Part shown: positions 53,817 through 62,811 of the stretch, in pieces
How positions within the stretch are numbered: the stretch's first letter is position 1
How the letters are laid out: each line of letters begins with the position of its first letter
DNA from: an uncultured Gammaproteobacteria bacterium
GTDB taxonomy: Bacteria; Pseudomonadota; Gammaproteobacteria; Eutrophobiales; Eutrophobiaceae
Length of the DNA: 64,000 bases
Direction: 5' to 3'
Assembly (NCBI GenBank): GCA_958295485.1
Contig: OY282354.1
Coordinates: 992,001 to 1,056,000, forward strand
Made by a program: the position numbers and the translations under genes
The notes under the pieces: model-generated
Told to the model about the DNA's origin: nothing
What the model saw: the letters and a program-made list of their open reading frames with translations, nothing else
The model's database searches: none

Positions 53817-54707
53817 ATGAATTTCGAAGTTGTCATTACCTGCGCGGTGACCGGCGCCGGCGATACGGTTGGCAAGCATCCCGCGCTTCCGGTTACACCC
53901 GAACAGATTGCCGCCGCCGCCATCGAGGCAGCCAAGGCGGGAGCAGCCATCGTCCACTGTCATGTGCGTGACCCCGAAACCGGCAAAGGCTCTCGGGATG
54001 TCGCCCTCTACAGGGAAGTGGTCGCGCGTATTCGCGCGGCCGACGTCGACGTCGTGATCAACCTCACGGCCGGGATGGGTGGGGACCTGGTCATCGGTCC
54101 CGATGAAGACCCTGTGAAATTCGGGGGAGACACCGACTTGGTCGGCGCGCTGGAACGCCTGCCACATGTCGAGGAACTGTTGCCGGAGATCTGTTCGCTG
54201 GACTGCGGTTCGCTCAATTTCGGTGACGGCAGTCTGGTTTACGTCTCCACGCCCGATATGCTGCGCCGTGGCGCGAAACGTATCCGGGAGCTGGGCGTAA
54301 AGCCGGAACTGGAAATTTTCGATACGGGCAATCTCAGTTTTGCCCTGCGAATGCTCAGGGAAGGCCTGCTGGAGGACCCGCCGCTTTTTCAACTCTGCCA
54401 CGGCATTCCCTGGGGCGCGCCGGCGGACGTGGGCGTTTTCAAATCCCTGGTCGACCAGTTGCCGCTTGACGCCAACTGGACTGCGTTCGCGTTGGGCCGC
54501 TACCAAATGGCTTTTGCCGCCCAGGCCGTAATATTAGGCGGTAACGTGCGCGTGGGGCTGGAGGACAATCTTTATCTGGACAAGGGCGTGTTTGCCAGTA
54601 ATGCGCAACTGGTCGAGCGGGCGCGCAAGATTGTCGAGATGATGGGCGCCCGCGTGTTGGGTCCCGCTGAGACCCGCGAAAAATTCGGCCTTGTCAAGCG
54701 CGCCTGA
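53817..54707 (+). CDS. BKACE enzyme, dehydrocarnitine cleavage type
   Basis: A 296-residue beta-keto acid cleavage enzyme (DUF849). [22 protein letters not shown] (start of the barrel), [20 protein letters not shown] (Zn-binding His pair) and [14 protein letters not shown] are diagnostic. With acetyl-CoA it would split 3-dehydrocarnitine into betainyl-CoA and acetoacetate. ATG 53817 after GGAGGG is the start. Adjacent carnitine dehydrogenase makes this substrate assignment strong. The betainyl-CoA thioesterase usually found nearby is not seen. Confidence 0.88.
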   Translation: MNFEVVITCAVTGAGDTVGKHPALPVTPEQIAAAAIEAAKAGAAIVHCHVRDPETGKGSRDVALYREVVARIRAADVDVVINLTAGMGGDLVIGPDEDPVKFGGDTDLVGALERLPHVEELLPEICSLDCGSLNFGDGSLVYVSTPDMLRRGAKRIRELGVKPELEIFDTGNLSFALRMLREGLLEDPPLFQLCHGIPWGAPADVGVFKSLVDQLPLDANWTAFALGRYQMAFAAQAVILGGNVRVGLEDNLYLDKGVFASNAQLVERARKIVEMMGARVLGPAETREKFGLVKRA

Positions 54708-54754
54708 CCGGGGAAAAGGGGATGGAGGCTTTATAACGCGCATTTCAAGAGGGC

Positions 54755-55756
54755 ATGGAGAAGGACGTCAATACCATAGCTGTCATCGGTACCGGGGTCA
54801 TCGGCGCCGGTTGGGCGGCGCGCGCGTTGGCTTACGGACTGGACGTGGTGGCCTGGGACCCCGGCGTCGACTGGCAGACAAGACTCAAAGCCGCCGTGGA
54901 GAACGCCTGGCCGGCATTGCGCAAGCTGGGTCTCTATCCCGGCGCGAGTCTTGAGCGTCTGAGCTATGCCGATTCGCCGGAGGAGGCCTGTACCGCCGCG
55001 GACTTCGTCCAGGAGAGCGCCCCGGAGCGACTGGAACTGAAGCGCAGTCTACATGCGCGGATAGATGCCGGGGCACGCGCCGATGTCATCATCGCCTCAA
55101 GCACCTCGGGATTACTGCCTTCCGATTTCCAGGCCGACTGCCAGCGGCCTGAACGGGTTGTTGTCGGACACCCCTTTAACCCGGTGTACCTGCTGCCGCT
55201 GGTGGAAGTCCTGGGTGGCAAGAAGACATCGGAAGGGTGCATCGATCGAGCCATGGCGTTTTACGCCGGGATCGGTATGCACCCGTTGAAGGTGCGCACA
55301 GAGATCGAGGGCTTTCTCTCCGACCGCTTGCAGGAAGCCCTGTGGCGCGAGATCCTGCACCTAGTCAACGACGACGTAGCCAGCACCGAAGAATTGGACG
55401 CGGCGATCACCTACGGGCCCGGTCTCCGCTGGGCCTTCATGGGCACCTGCCTGGCCTTCCACATGGCCGGCGGCGATGCGGGCATGCACGACTTCATGAA
55501 GCAGTTCGGCCCGGCGCTCAAACTACCCTGGACAAAACTGGAAGCCCCTGAGCTTACCCCTGAGTTGATAGAAAAAATGGCTGTCGGGACCCGGAAACAA
55601 GCCGCCGGCCGGACAGTAAAAGAGCTGGAGCGGTTACGGGATGATTGCCTGATCGCCATCATGCAGGCCCTGCGCGAATACAAAATCGCCGCTGGCAATA
55701 CCCTGGCAGAGAATGAAGCGCGCCGCAAATCCCGAATCCCGTCGTCTAACGCCTGA
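54755..55756 (+). CDS. L-carnitine 3-dehydrogenase
   Basis: A 333-residue 3-hydroxyacyl-CoA dehydrogenase-like enzyme oxidising L-carnitine to 3-dehydrocarnitine with NAD+. Rossmann loop IAVIGTGVIGAGWAARAL begins at about residue 8; SSTSGLLPSDFQ, VVGHPFNPVYLLPLVEVLGG (catalytic His) and RWAFMGTCLAFHMAGG are typical of CDH. It follows the BKACE gene by 47 bp in the usual order. Confidence 0.88.
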   Translation: MEKDVNTIAVIGTGVIGAGWAARALAYGLDVVAWDPGVDWQTRLKAAVENAWPALRKLGLYPGASLERLSYADSPEEACTAADFVQESAPERLELKRSLHARIDAGARADVIIASSTSGLLPSDFQADCQRPERVVVGHPFNPVYLLPLVEVLGGKKTSEGCIDRAMAFYAGIGMHPLKVRTEIEGFLSDRLQEALWREILHLVNDDVASTEELDAAITYGPGLRWAFMGTCLAFHMAGGDAGMHDFMKQFGPALKLPWTKLEAPELTPELIEKMAVGTRKQAAGRTVKELERLRDDCLIAIMQALREYKIAAGNTLAENEARRKSRIPSSNA

Positions 55757-55846
55757 AACCATTTTCTTCTTCCCTGCCTGCATCCTGTTGGCCGCGGCGA
55801 CAAGGCCCAAGGTTCATATAAATAAACTGTCCCCGGATGTCGGATA

Positions 55847-56632
55847 TTATCGTCCTTTCCAGGTTGGTTTGCGTTTTTCGGCGAAGGCGCGGGGGCCTTC
55901 CTGCAGGTCTTCGCTGGCATAGAGCGTATTGACCGCGGGGATGCCTTTGCCGTGCATCAGGTCGAAGGCGTCCTGCTCATTGAGGTTTTCCGTCATGCGG
56001 ATAGTCTCCTTGATGGCTGCGAAGACCAGTGGCGGCCCGCTGGCGAGGAGTTTGGCAACCTCCCGCGCCCGGTTCATCAGTTCACCAGACGGCAGCGTCT
56101 CGTTGACGAGACCCCAGCGCGCCGCTTCCTCAGCTTCCATCCAACGTCCCGTCAACAGCAAGTCCATTGAGACGTGAAAGGGTATGCGGCGGGGCAGTTT
56201 TATGCTGGCGGCATCGGCGAGCACGCCGACGTTGATCTCCGGCAGCGCGAAACGCGCGTGTTCGGCGGCGAGGATGAGATCGCAGGATATGGCGAGTTCA
56301 AGCCCGCCTCCGACCGCCATGCCGTTGACCGCTGCAATCACCGGTTTGTTGAGTCCGGGGAGTTCCTGCAGACCGCCGAAGCCCCCGACGCCGTAGTCCG
56401 TGTCGGGCGGTTCTCCCTCCGCCGCGCCCTTGAGATCCCAGCCGGCTGAGAAGAAGCGCTCCCCGGCGCCGGTCACGATGGCGACGCGCAGTTCCGGGTC
56501 GTCACGAAATTCAGTAAATACCTGGCCCATGCGCCGGCTCGTGGCGCCGTCAATGGCATTGGCCTTCGGCCTGTCGAGGATGACTTCCAGGATGGCGCCG
56601 TTGCGCTTGATATGAAGGGGGTTGTCTGTCAC
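55847..56632 (-). CDS. caiD: Carnitinyl-CoA dehydratase / crotonobetainyl-CoA hydratase
   Basis: A 261-residue crotonase, the same length as E. coli CaiD, with a strikingly similar N-terminus (LHIKRNGAILEVILDRPKANAID, GERFFSAGWDLKGAAEGE) and C-terminus (GPRAFAEKRKPTWKGR). It hydrates crotonobetainyl-CoA to L-carnitinyl-CoA or the reverse. The start codon is GTG 56632; an older ATG form of it lies 130 bp upstream in a duplicated junction where it overlaps the synthetase stop. Confidence 0.85.
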   Translation of the reverse strand: MTDNPLHIKRNGAILEVILDRPKANAIDGATSRRMGQVFTEFRDDPELRVAIVTGAGERFFSAGWDLKGAAEGEPPDTDYGVGGFGGLQELPGLNKPVIAAVNGMAVGGGLELAISCDLILAAEHARFALPEINVGVLADAASIKLPRRIPFHVSMDLLLTGRWMEAEEAARWGLVNETLPSGELMNRAREVAKLLASGPPLVFAAIKETIRMTENLNEQDAFDLMHGKGIPAVNTLYASEDLQEGPRAFAEKRKPTWKGR

Positions 56633-56820
56633 GTCGGGTTTCCTCTAATTATGCGCATGAAAGCGTCCACAGCCACCGCGCCGTGGCGCTGGCCTTCGGC
56701 CTGTCGAGGATGACTTCCAGGATGGCGCCGTTGCGCTTGATATGAAGGGGGTTGTCTGTCATGTCGGGTTTCCTCTGGTTATGCGCATGAAAGCGTCCAC
56801 GGCCACTGCGCCATGGCCGG
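56561..56820 (-). repeat. 130-bp tandem duplication on the synthetase/caiD junction
   Basis: Bases 56561-56690 and 56691-56820 match with several differences (GTCACGTCG/GTCATGTCG, CTAATTATG/CTGGTTATG, CACAGCCACC/CACGGCCACT). The copy nearer caiD carries its working GTG start (56632); the other carries the synthetase stop (56759-56761) and the ancestral ATG (56762-56760), which overlap as ATGA. Confidence 0.93.
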
Positions 56821-58837
56821 CCGGCCGCACGATCACGGGGTTGACGTCTAACTCAAGCAGGTTGCCGGCGTTGTCCAGGGCGAATCGCTGGATAGCGATC
56901 ACCTCGTCAACCAAGGCCACCAAGTCGCCTGCCGGCCGCCCCCGGAAGCCGGCAATCAGCGCCGCGACCTTGAGTTGCGCGACCGCGGCTTCTATCTCCG
57001 TTCGCGACGCCGGGGGGATAAGGAGGACTCGATCGCCGACCAACTCGACCAACTCTCCACCGGAGCCTAACAGCAGGGTAAGACCAACCTGGGGGTCGCG
57101 GTTGACGCCGACGATCACTTCGGCGACCCCGTCGCCCACCATGCGTTCCACAAGCAGTTGCCCGCCGATGGGCAACAGCGCCCCGGCGGCAGTCGCCACT
57201 TCGGCCGGGGCGTCGAGGTTCAGACGAACGGCGCCCTGTTCGGATTTGTGCGTCAGTTCCTGGCTTACCGCCTTGACCACCACGGGTTTGCCGACCCTCT
57301 CGGCTGCGCGCACGGCGCTTTCCGGGTCGCTGGCGAGTTCTCCCGGCGGTACCGTTACGCCCGCCCCGCTGAGACGCTGCTTGGTTTCCCATTCGGTCAG
57401 GACGACTTCACGATCGTTCGCAAGCGGCCGCAGACCTTCTAACAAGGGGAGGGGTGACGCCCAGGACTGGCCCACGTCAGCCGCCGCCTCAACCGCGGCC
57501 AGTCCGTCATCAATGCCGGCAAGGGGTACAATCCCCCGCGTCATAAGGTCTTCCGCCAGCGTCTCCGTGAGTGATTCAGGCAGGGTCGCCAGTACGCCGC
57601 CACGGCCGCCGGTCCGATCCAGCGCGGCTTCGAAAGCATCAAGCGCGATGCGCCAGTTATCATCCGCGCAACGGTCGCCGCGGGGCAGGTCGATCACTAA
57701 CAGACTCATGTCGAAGCCACAACCCGACATGGCGGCGAAGGTCTCGGTCAGGCGCAGTTCGTCACCCCAGATGAAGGTATGGTAGTCGAGGGGGTTGGAG
57801 ATGGTTACAAGGTCATTCAGGGTTGCGCCGACACGTTCCTGCTCCTGCCGTGTAAGCGCCCGCGCCTGCAATCGCCGTCCATTGAGGGCATCGGCCACCA
57901 GCGCGGCCTCGCCGCCGGAACAACTCAGGGAGGCAATGCTGCGGCCGGGCAGCGGTCCCGCTACGTGGAGCAGCTTGAGCGTTTCCAGGAACACCGGGAG
58001 CGAGGACGCCTGGGCGATGCCCAATCGTTTCAGGAAGGCCGTGGCGCTGGCGCTCGCCCCGGCCAGGGAGCCCGTGTGCGACAGGGCGATGCGCGCGCCG
58101 CTTTCGCTTTGGCCTAATTTGTGCGCGACGATGGGGATGCGTTTTTCCCGCGCCTTTCCGGCGGCGGCAGCCAGGGCCGGCGCGTCCTCCAGGGTCTCGA
58201 GCAAGAGTCCGATGGCGGTGACGCGGTCATCATCCAGCAAGGCGTCCATCACCGCCGCCGCGCCTGATTGCGCCCGGTTGCCCAGCGTGACCACGACGGC
58301 CAATGGCACGGCGCGGCGGTTCATGGTAAGCGTAATGGCAATATTGCCGCTCTGGGACAGGATGGCGACGCCACGGTTCACCCGCGCGCCGCCGTGCTGG
58401 TCCGGCCACAGCGGCACGCCTTCCAAGTAGTTGATAAAGCCGTGGCAGTTAGGTCCCAGGACGGGCATGTCTCCGGCTGCCTCGACCAGGGCCGCTTGCA
58501 GGGCGGCGCCGTTCTCGTTCGCTTCGCTGAACCCCGAGGCATAGCAAACCGCGCCGCCGGCCCCGCGGGCGGCCAATGCCCGCGCCACGTCGATCGTGAG
58601 TTCGCGGCGGACGCCGATAAAGGCAGCATCGGGCGCTTCGGGCAGGTCCTCCACTGAGCGGAAACAGGCCAACCCGGCGATGTCGCGACGCGTCGGATGC
58701 ACCGGGTAGATGGCACCGGGGAAATTCATCTGCCGGCACTGTTCGGCGACGTACTCAGCCTCGCGACCGCCGATCACGCAGATCGAGCGGGGCTTGAGCA
58801 GGCGTGAGAAGGATGAGAGGGGCGGGTCGGCGGGCAT
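56759..58837 (-). CDS. NDP-forming acyl-CoA synthetase
   Basis: A 692-residue acetate-CoA ligase (ADP-forming) family protein with all domains fused: CoA-binding (RSICVIGGREAEYVAEQC, about 15-105), succinyl-CoA ligase-like (PVLGPNCHGFINY, LSQSGNIAITL, with the phospho-His in ALSHTGSLAGA) and a C-terminal ATP-grasp domain (VVVKAVSQELTHKSEQGAV, ELDVNPVIVRP). In this cluster it probably activates gamma-butyrobetaine, crotonobetaine or carnitine to the CoA ester, in place of CaiC or CaiB. Confidence 0.82.
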   Translation of the reverse strand: MPADPPLSSFSRLLKPRSICVIGGREAEYVAEQCRQMNFPGAIYPVHPTRRDIAGLACFRSVEDLPEAPDAAFIGVRRELTIDVARALAARGAGGAVCYASGFSEANENGAALQAALVEAAGDMPVLGPNCHGFINYLEGVPLWPDQHGGARVNRGVAILSQSGNIAITLTMNRRAVPLAVVVTLGNRAQSGAAAVMDALLDDDRVTAIGLLLETLEDAPALAAAAGKAREKRIPIVAHKLGQSESGARIALSHTGSLAGASASATAFLKRLGIAQASSLPVFLETLKLLHVAGPLPGRSIASLSCSGGEAALVADALNGRRLQARALTRQEQERVGATLNDLVTISNPLDYHTFIWGDELRLTETFAAMSGCGFDMSLLVIDLPRGDRCADDNWRIALDAFEAALDRTGGRGGVLATLPESLTETLAEDLMTRGIVPLAGIDDGLAAVEAAADVGQSWASPLPLLEGLRPLANDREVVLTEWETKQRLSGAGVTVPPGELASDPESAVRAAERVGKPVVVKAVSQELTHKSEQGAVRLNLDAPAEVATAAGALLPIGGQLLVERMVGDGVAEVIVGVNRDPQVGLTLLLGSGGELVELVGDRVLLIPPASRTEIEAAVAQLKVAALIAGFRGRPAGDLVALVDEVIAIQRFALDNAGNLLELDVNPVIVRPAGHGAVAVDAFMRITRGNPT

Positions 58838-58865
58838 GGAAGGGTCGAAGGCGTCGGCTACGCGC

Positions 58866-60026
58866 TCAGGCGCCGAGGGGTCGCAGCAGGTCGCGGGCGA
58901 TGATATGGCGCTGGATCTCGCTGGCGCCGTCCCAGATGCGCTCGACCCTGGCGTCGCGCCAGAAGCGTTCGATGGGCAGGTCGTCCATCAAGCCCATGCC
59001 GCCGAAGATCTGAATTGCCTCATCCGTCACCCGCGCCAGCATTTCCGAGGCGTAGAGCTTGGCCTCCGCGATTTGGCGGTTGGCATCAAGTTCCTGGTCA
59101 AGCCGCCAGGCCGCGGCGAGCGTCAGCCAATCCGCCGCATCGATTCCGGTGATCATGTCGGCGAGTTTGAAGGAGATGCCCTGGAACCTGCCTATGGGTT
59201 GACCGAACTGGCGACGGTTGGCGGCCCAGTCAACACAAAGGTCGAAGCAGCGTCTTGCCCGGCCTGTGCACGTGGCGGCGACCGTGAGACGCGTGGCGGC
59301 GAGCCAGGTATTGGCGAGATCGAAACCGCTCCCTTCTTCGCCGAGTAACTGGGAGGCCGGTACGCGGCAATCATCGAAAATCAGGATGTTGTTGTGGTAG
59401 CCACGGTGAGAGACGGAGTTGTAGCCCGGACGTATATCGAAGCCAGGGGTGTCCCGGTCGATGAGGAAGCAGGTCAGACGCTTCTTCGGGCCGGACGGTG
59501 TTTCCTCCTCCCCTGTCGCCACGAAGGTAATGATGAAGTCGGCGACGTCGGCGTGGCTGATGAAGTGCTTCGTGCCGTTGATGACGTAATCGCTGCCGTC
59601 ACGCCGGGCGAAGGTCTTCATTGCGCGAATGTCAGAGCCTGCGTCGGGTTCGCTCATCGCCAGCGCGTCAATCTTCTCGCCGCGGACGCAAGGCAACAGG
59701 TAACGCTCGCGCTGCCCGGCATCGCCGGCGCAGAGAATGTTCGAGGGCCGACCCCAGAATACCGACAGGGCCATTGAGGCGCGTCCGAGTTCCCGTTCAA
59801 GCAGGGTAAAGGTGAGGCTGTCAAGGCCGCCGCCGCCGAATTCCTCCGGGATGTTCGGGGCGTAGAAGCCCAGTTCGCCAACCTTGTCCTGAATCTCGCG
59901 ACCCAGCGCGCGCGGTACCTGGCCGCTACGCTCGACCTCGTCTTCAAGCGGATAGAGTTCGTTCTCGACGAAACTTCGCACGGTGTCTACCACCATCTGC
60001 TGTTCATGGCTCAGCCCGAATTCCAT
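58866..60026 (-). CDS. Acyl-CoA dehydrogenase, probably butyrobetainyl-CoA specific
   Basis: A 386-residue FAD flavoprotein; ATG 60032 or 60077 are alternative starts. Signatures are AMSEPDAGSDIRAMKTFA, TKHFISHADVADF, ANRRQFGQPIGRFQGI and the C-terminal IQIFGGMGLMDDLPIERFWRD, DGASEIQ. It would oxidise gamma-butyrobetainyl-CoA to crotonobetainyl-CoA (or work as CaiA in reverse). It lies 28 bp before the synthetase in the same operon with caiD, which supports this substrate. Confidence 0.83.
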   Translation of the reverse strand: MEFGLSHEQQMVVDTVRSFVENELYPLEDEVERSGQVPRALGREIQDKVGELGFYAPNIPEEFGGGGLDSLTFTLLERELGRASMALSVFWGRPSNILCAGDAGQRERYLLPCVRGEKIDALAMSEPDAGSDIRAMKTFARRDGSDYVINGTKHFISHADVADFIITFVATGEEETPSGPKKRLTCFLIDRDTPGFDIRPGYNSVSHRGYHNNILIFDDCRVPASQLLGEEGSGFDLANTWLAATRLTVAATCTGRARRCFDLCVDWAANRRQFGQPIGRFQGISFKLADMITGIDAADWLTLAAAWRLDQELDANRQIAEAKLYASEMLARVTDEAIQIFGGMGLMDDLPIERFWRDARVERIWDGASEIQRHIIARDLLRPLGA

Positions 60027-60142
60027 TGTCATCTCATAAATTTGTTTCGGAGTTATAAATTCAATTTCAAATTCCACCGTTTAGACCGCATATCATGCCA
60101 GTGGATGCGATGCCCACGATGAATAACCATACGAACGCCGAC

Positions 60143-60913
60143 TTACCCGGCGTAATCGTCGCGGCCGGCATCCAGGATCGCCTTCAATTCGTTGAAGTGA
60201 CGTTGCGCCTGTTCGGGATAATCTTCCAATTCCCGCGCCGTTTTCTCAGCTGTTTCAGGCGGAAGGATGCGCAGTTTTTGTCCGGTTTGCAGCGCCTTGA
60301 TATAGGTCTTGGCCGCCCGTTCGAAATAATAGAGGCGGTTGAACGTATCGGCAACCCCGTCGCCGATCACCAAAATACCGTGATTGCCCATGATCATGAC
60401 CTTTTTCCCGGGGTCGCTGAGCAGGGCGGCGCAACGCTCCCCTTCATTTTCAAAGGCGAGGCCGCCGAAATTCTCGTCAACGACGTAACGATTGTAGAAA
60501 GTCGCCGTATTCACGTCGATGGGCGGCAGGGTACTGTCGGCAAGACTGGCTAATACGGTCCCGTAAATGGAATGCACGTGCATGACGCAACGGGCGTGGG
60601 GGCAGTGACGATGGATTGACCCGTGCAGGCCCCATGCGGTCGGGTCCGGGGAATCAGCTTGATTCGGGACTTGAGGATCAGCGGCGTCCACGAGCAAGAG
60701 CTCACTCGCCTTGACCAGGGAAAAATGCCGCTGGTTGGGGTTTATCAGAAACCGCTTGCCGGCGCTGTCTACGGCAAGCGAGAAGTGATTGGCGACGGCC
60801 TCGTGCAGGTCCAGTTTCACGGCCCAGCGGAATGCGGCGGCAAGATCGACGCGTTCTTGCCGGTAAGGCAGGTCGGGCGAAATTCGTGACGCGTTTGAAC
60901 GGGCGCTCATCAC
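60143..60913 (-). CDS. Class II aldolase/adducin-family protein
   Basis: A 256-residue protein with the zinc-binding pattern of class II aldolases: AVANHFSLAVD, LHGSIHRHCPHARCVMHVHS (His ligands) and MGNHGILVIGDG. Family members include fuculose-1-P aldolase and the many uncharacterised AraD-like proteins. As the first gene of the acyl-CoA dehydrogenase operon it may act on a carnitine-related intermediate, but nothing in the sequence shows the substrate. Confidence 0.75.
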   Translation of the reverse strand: MMSARSNASRISPDLPYRQERVDLAAAFRWAVKLDLHEAVANHFSLAVDSAGKRFLINPNQRHFSLVKASELLLVDAADPQVPNQADSPDPTAWGLHGSIHRHCPHARCVMHVHSIYGTVLASLADSTLPPIDVNTATFYNRYVVDENFGGLAFENEGERCAALLSDPGKKVMIMGNHGILVIGDGVADTFNRLYYFERAAKTYIKALQTGQKLRILPPETAEKTARELEDYPEQAQRHFNELKAILDAGRDDYAG

Positions 60914-61102
60914 ATCCTTTGGCGAGATATGCAGGCTAAAGTTTATATTCCCTTAAAATATACTTCTTCTTATAATACATTCGGGTAATAAAACGACACG
61001 CTTTTAGGTAAAGACGACATTGCCGGATGGCCTTTCACAAGGGTACGTCTAACATGATTCTACTGCCATTGAGGCGGCGTCACCAGCCGGGATATTGCAC
61101 CA
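60914..61102. promoter_or_regulatory. Divergent promoter region, aldolase operon / sulfotransferase
   Basis: A 189-bp AT-rich gap (notably 60945-60990) between divergent genes. No ORF or RNA gene is supported. Confidence 0.35.
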
Positions 61103-61795
61103 GTGATCATTTCTCATAAACATCGATTTATTTTCTTTGCCGTTCCCAGGACGGCAACACATGCCGCTCGTCAGGCCCTGAGGTTGCATCTGGATAATGA
61201 TGATTGGGAACAGCAGGTACTCTTTGGGGAACAGAGTATACCCGTTCCGCAAATTGCCGCCATCAGGCATGGCCATGTTTCCTTTCAGCAGGTCAAATCG
61301 TATTTGCCGGCGAAGCTATGGTCTTCTTATTTTAAATTCGGTTTTGTCAGGAATCCCTTTGATCGCTTTGTTTCCATTTGCTTTTTCCTGAACCGCCGGA
61401 ACCCGGGGTTTGCCGGCAATGCAGTGGAATATATGCAAAGGGCTATCAAAGCCGCGCGTTTCCGGCAACGCATTCTTGTGAGACCGCAATATCAGTTGCT
61501 CGCAGATAACAATAACCGAATTATGATGGATTACGTGGGACGCTATGAATCGTTGCAGACGTCGTTTGACGAGATTTGCCGTCAAATCGGGATCGCGTCA
61601 TCACAATTGCCAAGGAAAAACAGTTCCCGGCATGAAAGCTGGGGGCATTATTATAACGCGGCCCTCAAGGAAGCGGTTGCAGGCTATTATCGGGAGGATT
61701 TCAAACTGCTTGGCTACGATGCGCGGGAGGTTGTTGTCAATCCATCCATGAGCCGGGAATATGACTCGCGGGAATATCCGCCGGACGCGTCATGA
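61103..61795 (+). CDS. Sulfotransferase family 2-like protein
   Basis: A 230-residue PAPS-dependent sulfotransferase. The 5'-phosphosulfate loop is near residues 9-24 (FIFFAVPRTATHAARQAL) and the 3'-phosphate motif near 77-92 (FGFVRNPFDRFVS). The start is GTG 61103; an ATG start would remove the PAPS loop. The ATGA overlap with the next gene indicates translational coupling, so the pair probably modifies one product (a sulfated, hydroxylated molecule). Acceptor unknown. Confidence 0.75.
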   Translation: MIISHKHRFIFFAVPRTATHAARQALRLHLDNDDWEQQVLFGEQSIPVPQIAAIRHGHVSFQQVKSYLPAKLWSSYFKFGFVRNPFDRFVSICFFLNRRNPGFAGNAVEYMQRAIKAARFRQRILVRPQYQLLADNNNRIMMDYVGRYESLQTSFDEICRQIGIASSQLPRKNSSRHESWGHYYNAALKEAVAGYYREDFKLLGYDAREVVVNPSMSREYDSREYPPDAS

Positions 61796-62790
61796 AGCTC
61801 GCAAGGCCATTCATCCGTCTTCCATTTACTTTTGAGGCTGATTGCCTGGCAAAAGAAGCCGGGCAGCTGGAGCAGGGCGCCTGGATGCCGCATCCATTGG
61901 GGTTAAAGGGCAATTCGGCGGTTGCTCTCATCTCGCAGGATGGGAAAGACAACGATGATTTCGGTGGTCGGATGAAGGCCACCGGCTACCTTGAAAAATG
62001 CCCCTACCACCAGCAGGTCATGGCGAGCTTCGATGAGGTGTTGGCGCGGTCCCGATTAATGAAATTGGACGCGGGTTGCGAAGTCCGGAACCACGTTGAT
62101 TTCAATTACCACTGGTATACAAGGGTTCGCATACATATACCGATCATTACGAATCCCGCCGTCATATTTTTTTGCGGCGATCAAAAAATCCGGATGCGGG
62201 CAGGGGAGTGCTGGATATTCGACAATTGGCGGAGACACAATGTCATCAATGGTGGCGCGGCTGATCGCATACATCTGGTGATAGACTTGGCGGGTTCGTC
62301 GCGTTTCTGGAAGATGGTAAGGGAAATGCTGCAATTCGACCTTGGGGGCAGTCCCAAAAGCGGCGGCCCGGGTATTAATGATCTCCTGCAATTTGTGCCG
62401 TATGTTCCCGGCAAGCAGGTGGACATAGCCACCGAGAATTACAATATCTTACCGATCATGGCGCCGGGGGAAATCGATGCCTTGGTGGCGGACCTGATCC
62501 GCGAATTCGAGCATCACCCCGATAACGATCCCGCCCTGGTCGACCGCTATAAAATCCTGCTGACTGATTTTGCCAGGGATTGGCGTGAAACGTGGCACCG
62601 GTACGGCATTCAGAGGCGGGGACTGCCCCATTACCAAGGTCTGCTGGATAAAGTAAAACGCCAGTTGCACCCGAACCGGCGCGCATTGGTCACGTCCGGC
62701 AATGATATTGGGGTCAACCCCATTATCGTACAGCGCATCCTGCGCGCGGCCCTGGCGGTTGATGTCTATGATCAATTCATCAACGGCTGA
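61792..62790 (+). CDS. Aspartyl/asparaginyl beta-hydroxylase-domain protein
   Basis: A 332-residue Fe(II)/2-oxoglutarate dioxygenase. Iron ligands His101 and His149 (RNHVDFNYHW; NWRRHNVIN) with Asp103 nearby and the 2-oxoglutarate-binding Arg159 (DRIHLVID) form the Asp_Arg_Hydrox pattern. The C-terminal 130 residues (about 200-332) are an additional helical region of unknown role. It hydroxylates a peptide or a small molecule; coupling with a sulfotransferase suggests tailoring of one compound. Confidence 0.78.
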   Translation: MKLARPFIRLPFTFEADCLAKEAGQLEQGAWMPHPLGLKGNSAVALISQDGKDNDDFGGRMKATGYLEKCPYHQQVMASFDEVLARSRLMKLDAGCEVRNHVDFNYHWYTRVRIHIPIITNPAVIFFCGDQKIRMRAGECWIFDNWRRHNVINGGAADRIHLVIDLAGSSRFWKMVREMLQFDLGGSPKSGGPGINDLLQFVPYVPGKQVDIATENYNILPIMAPGEIDALVADLIREFEHHPDNDPALVDRYKILLTDFARDWRETWHRYGIQRRGLPHYQGLLDKVKRQLHPNRRALVTSGNDIGVNPIIVQRILRAALAVDVYDQFING

Positions 62791-62811
62791 TGCGGTATAC
62801 GGGATGTTTCC

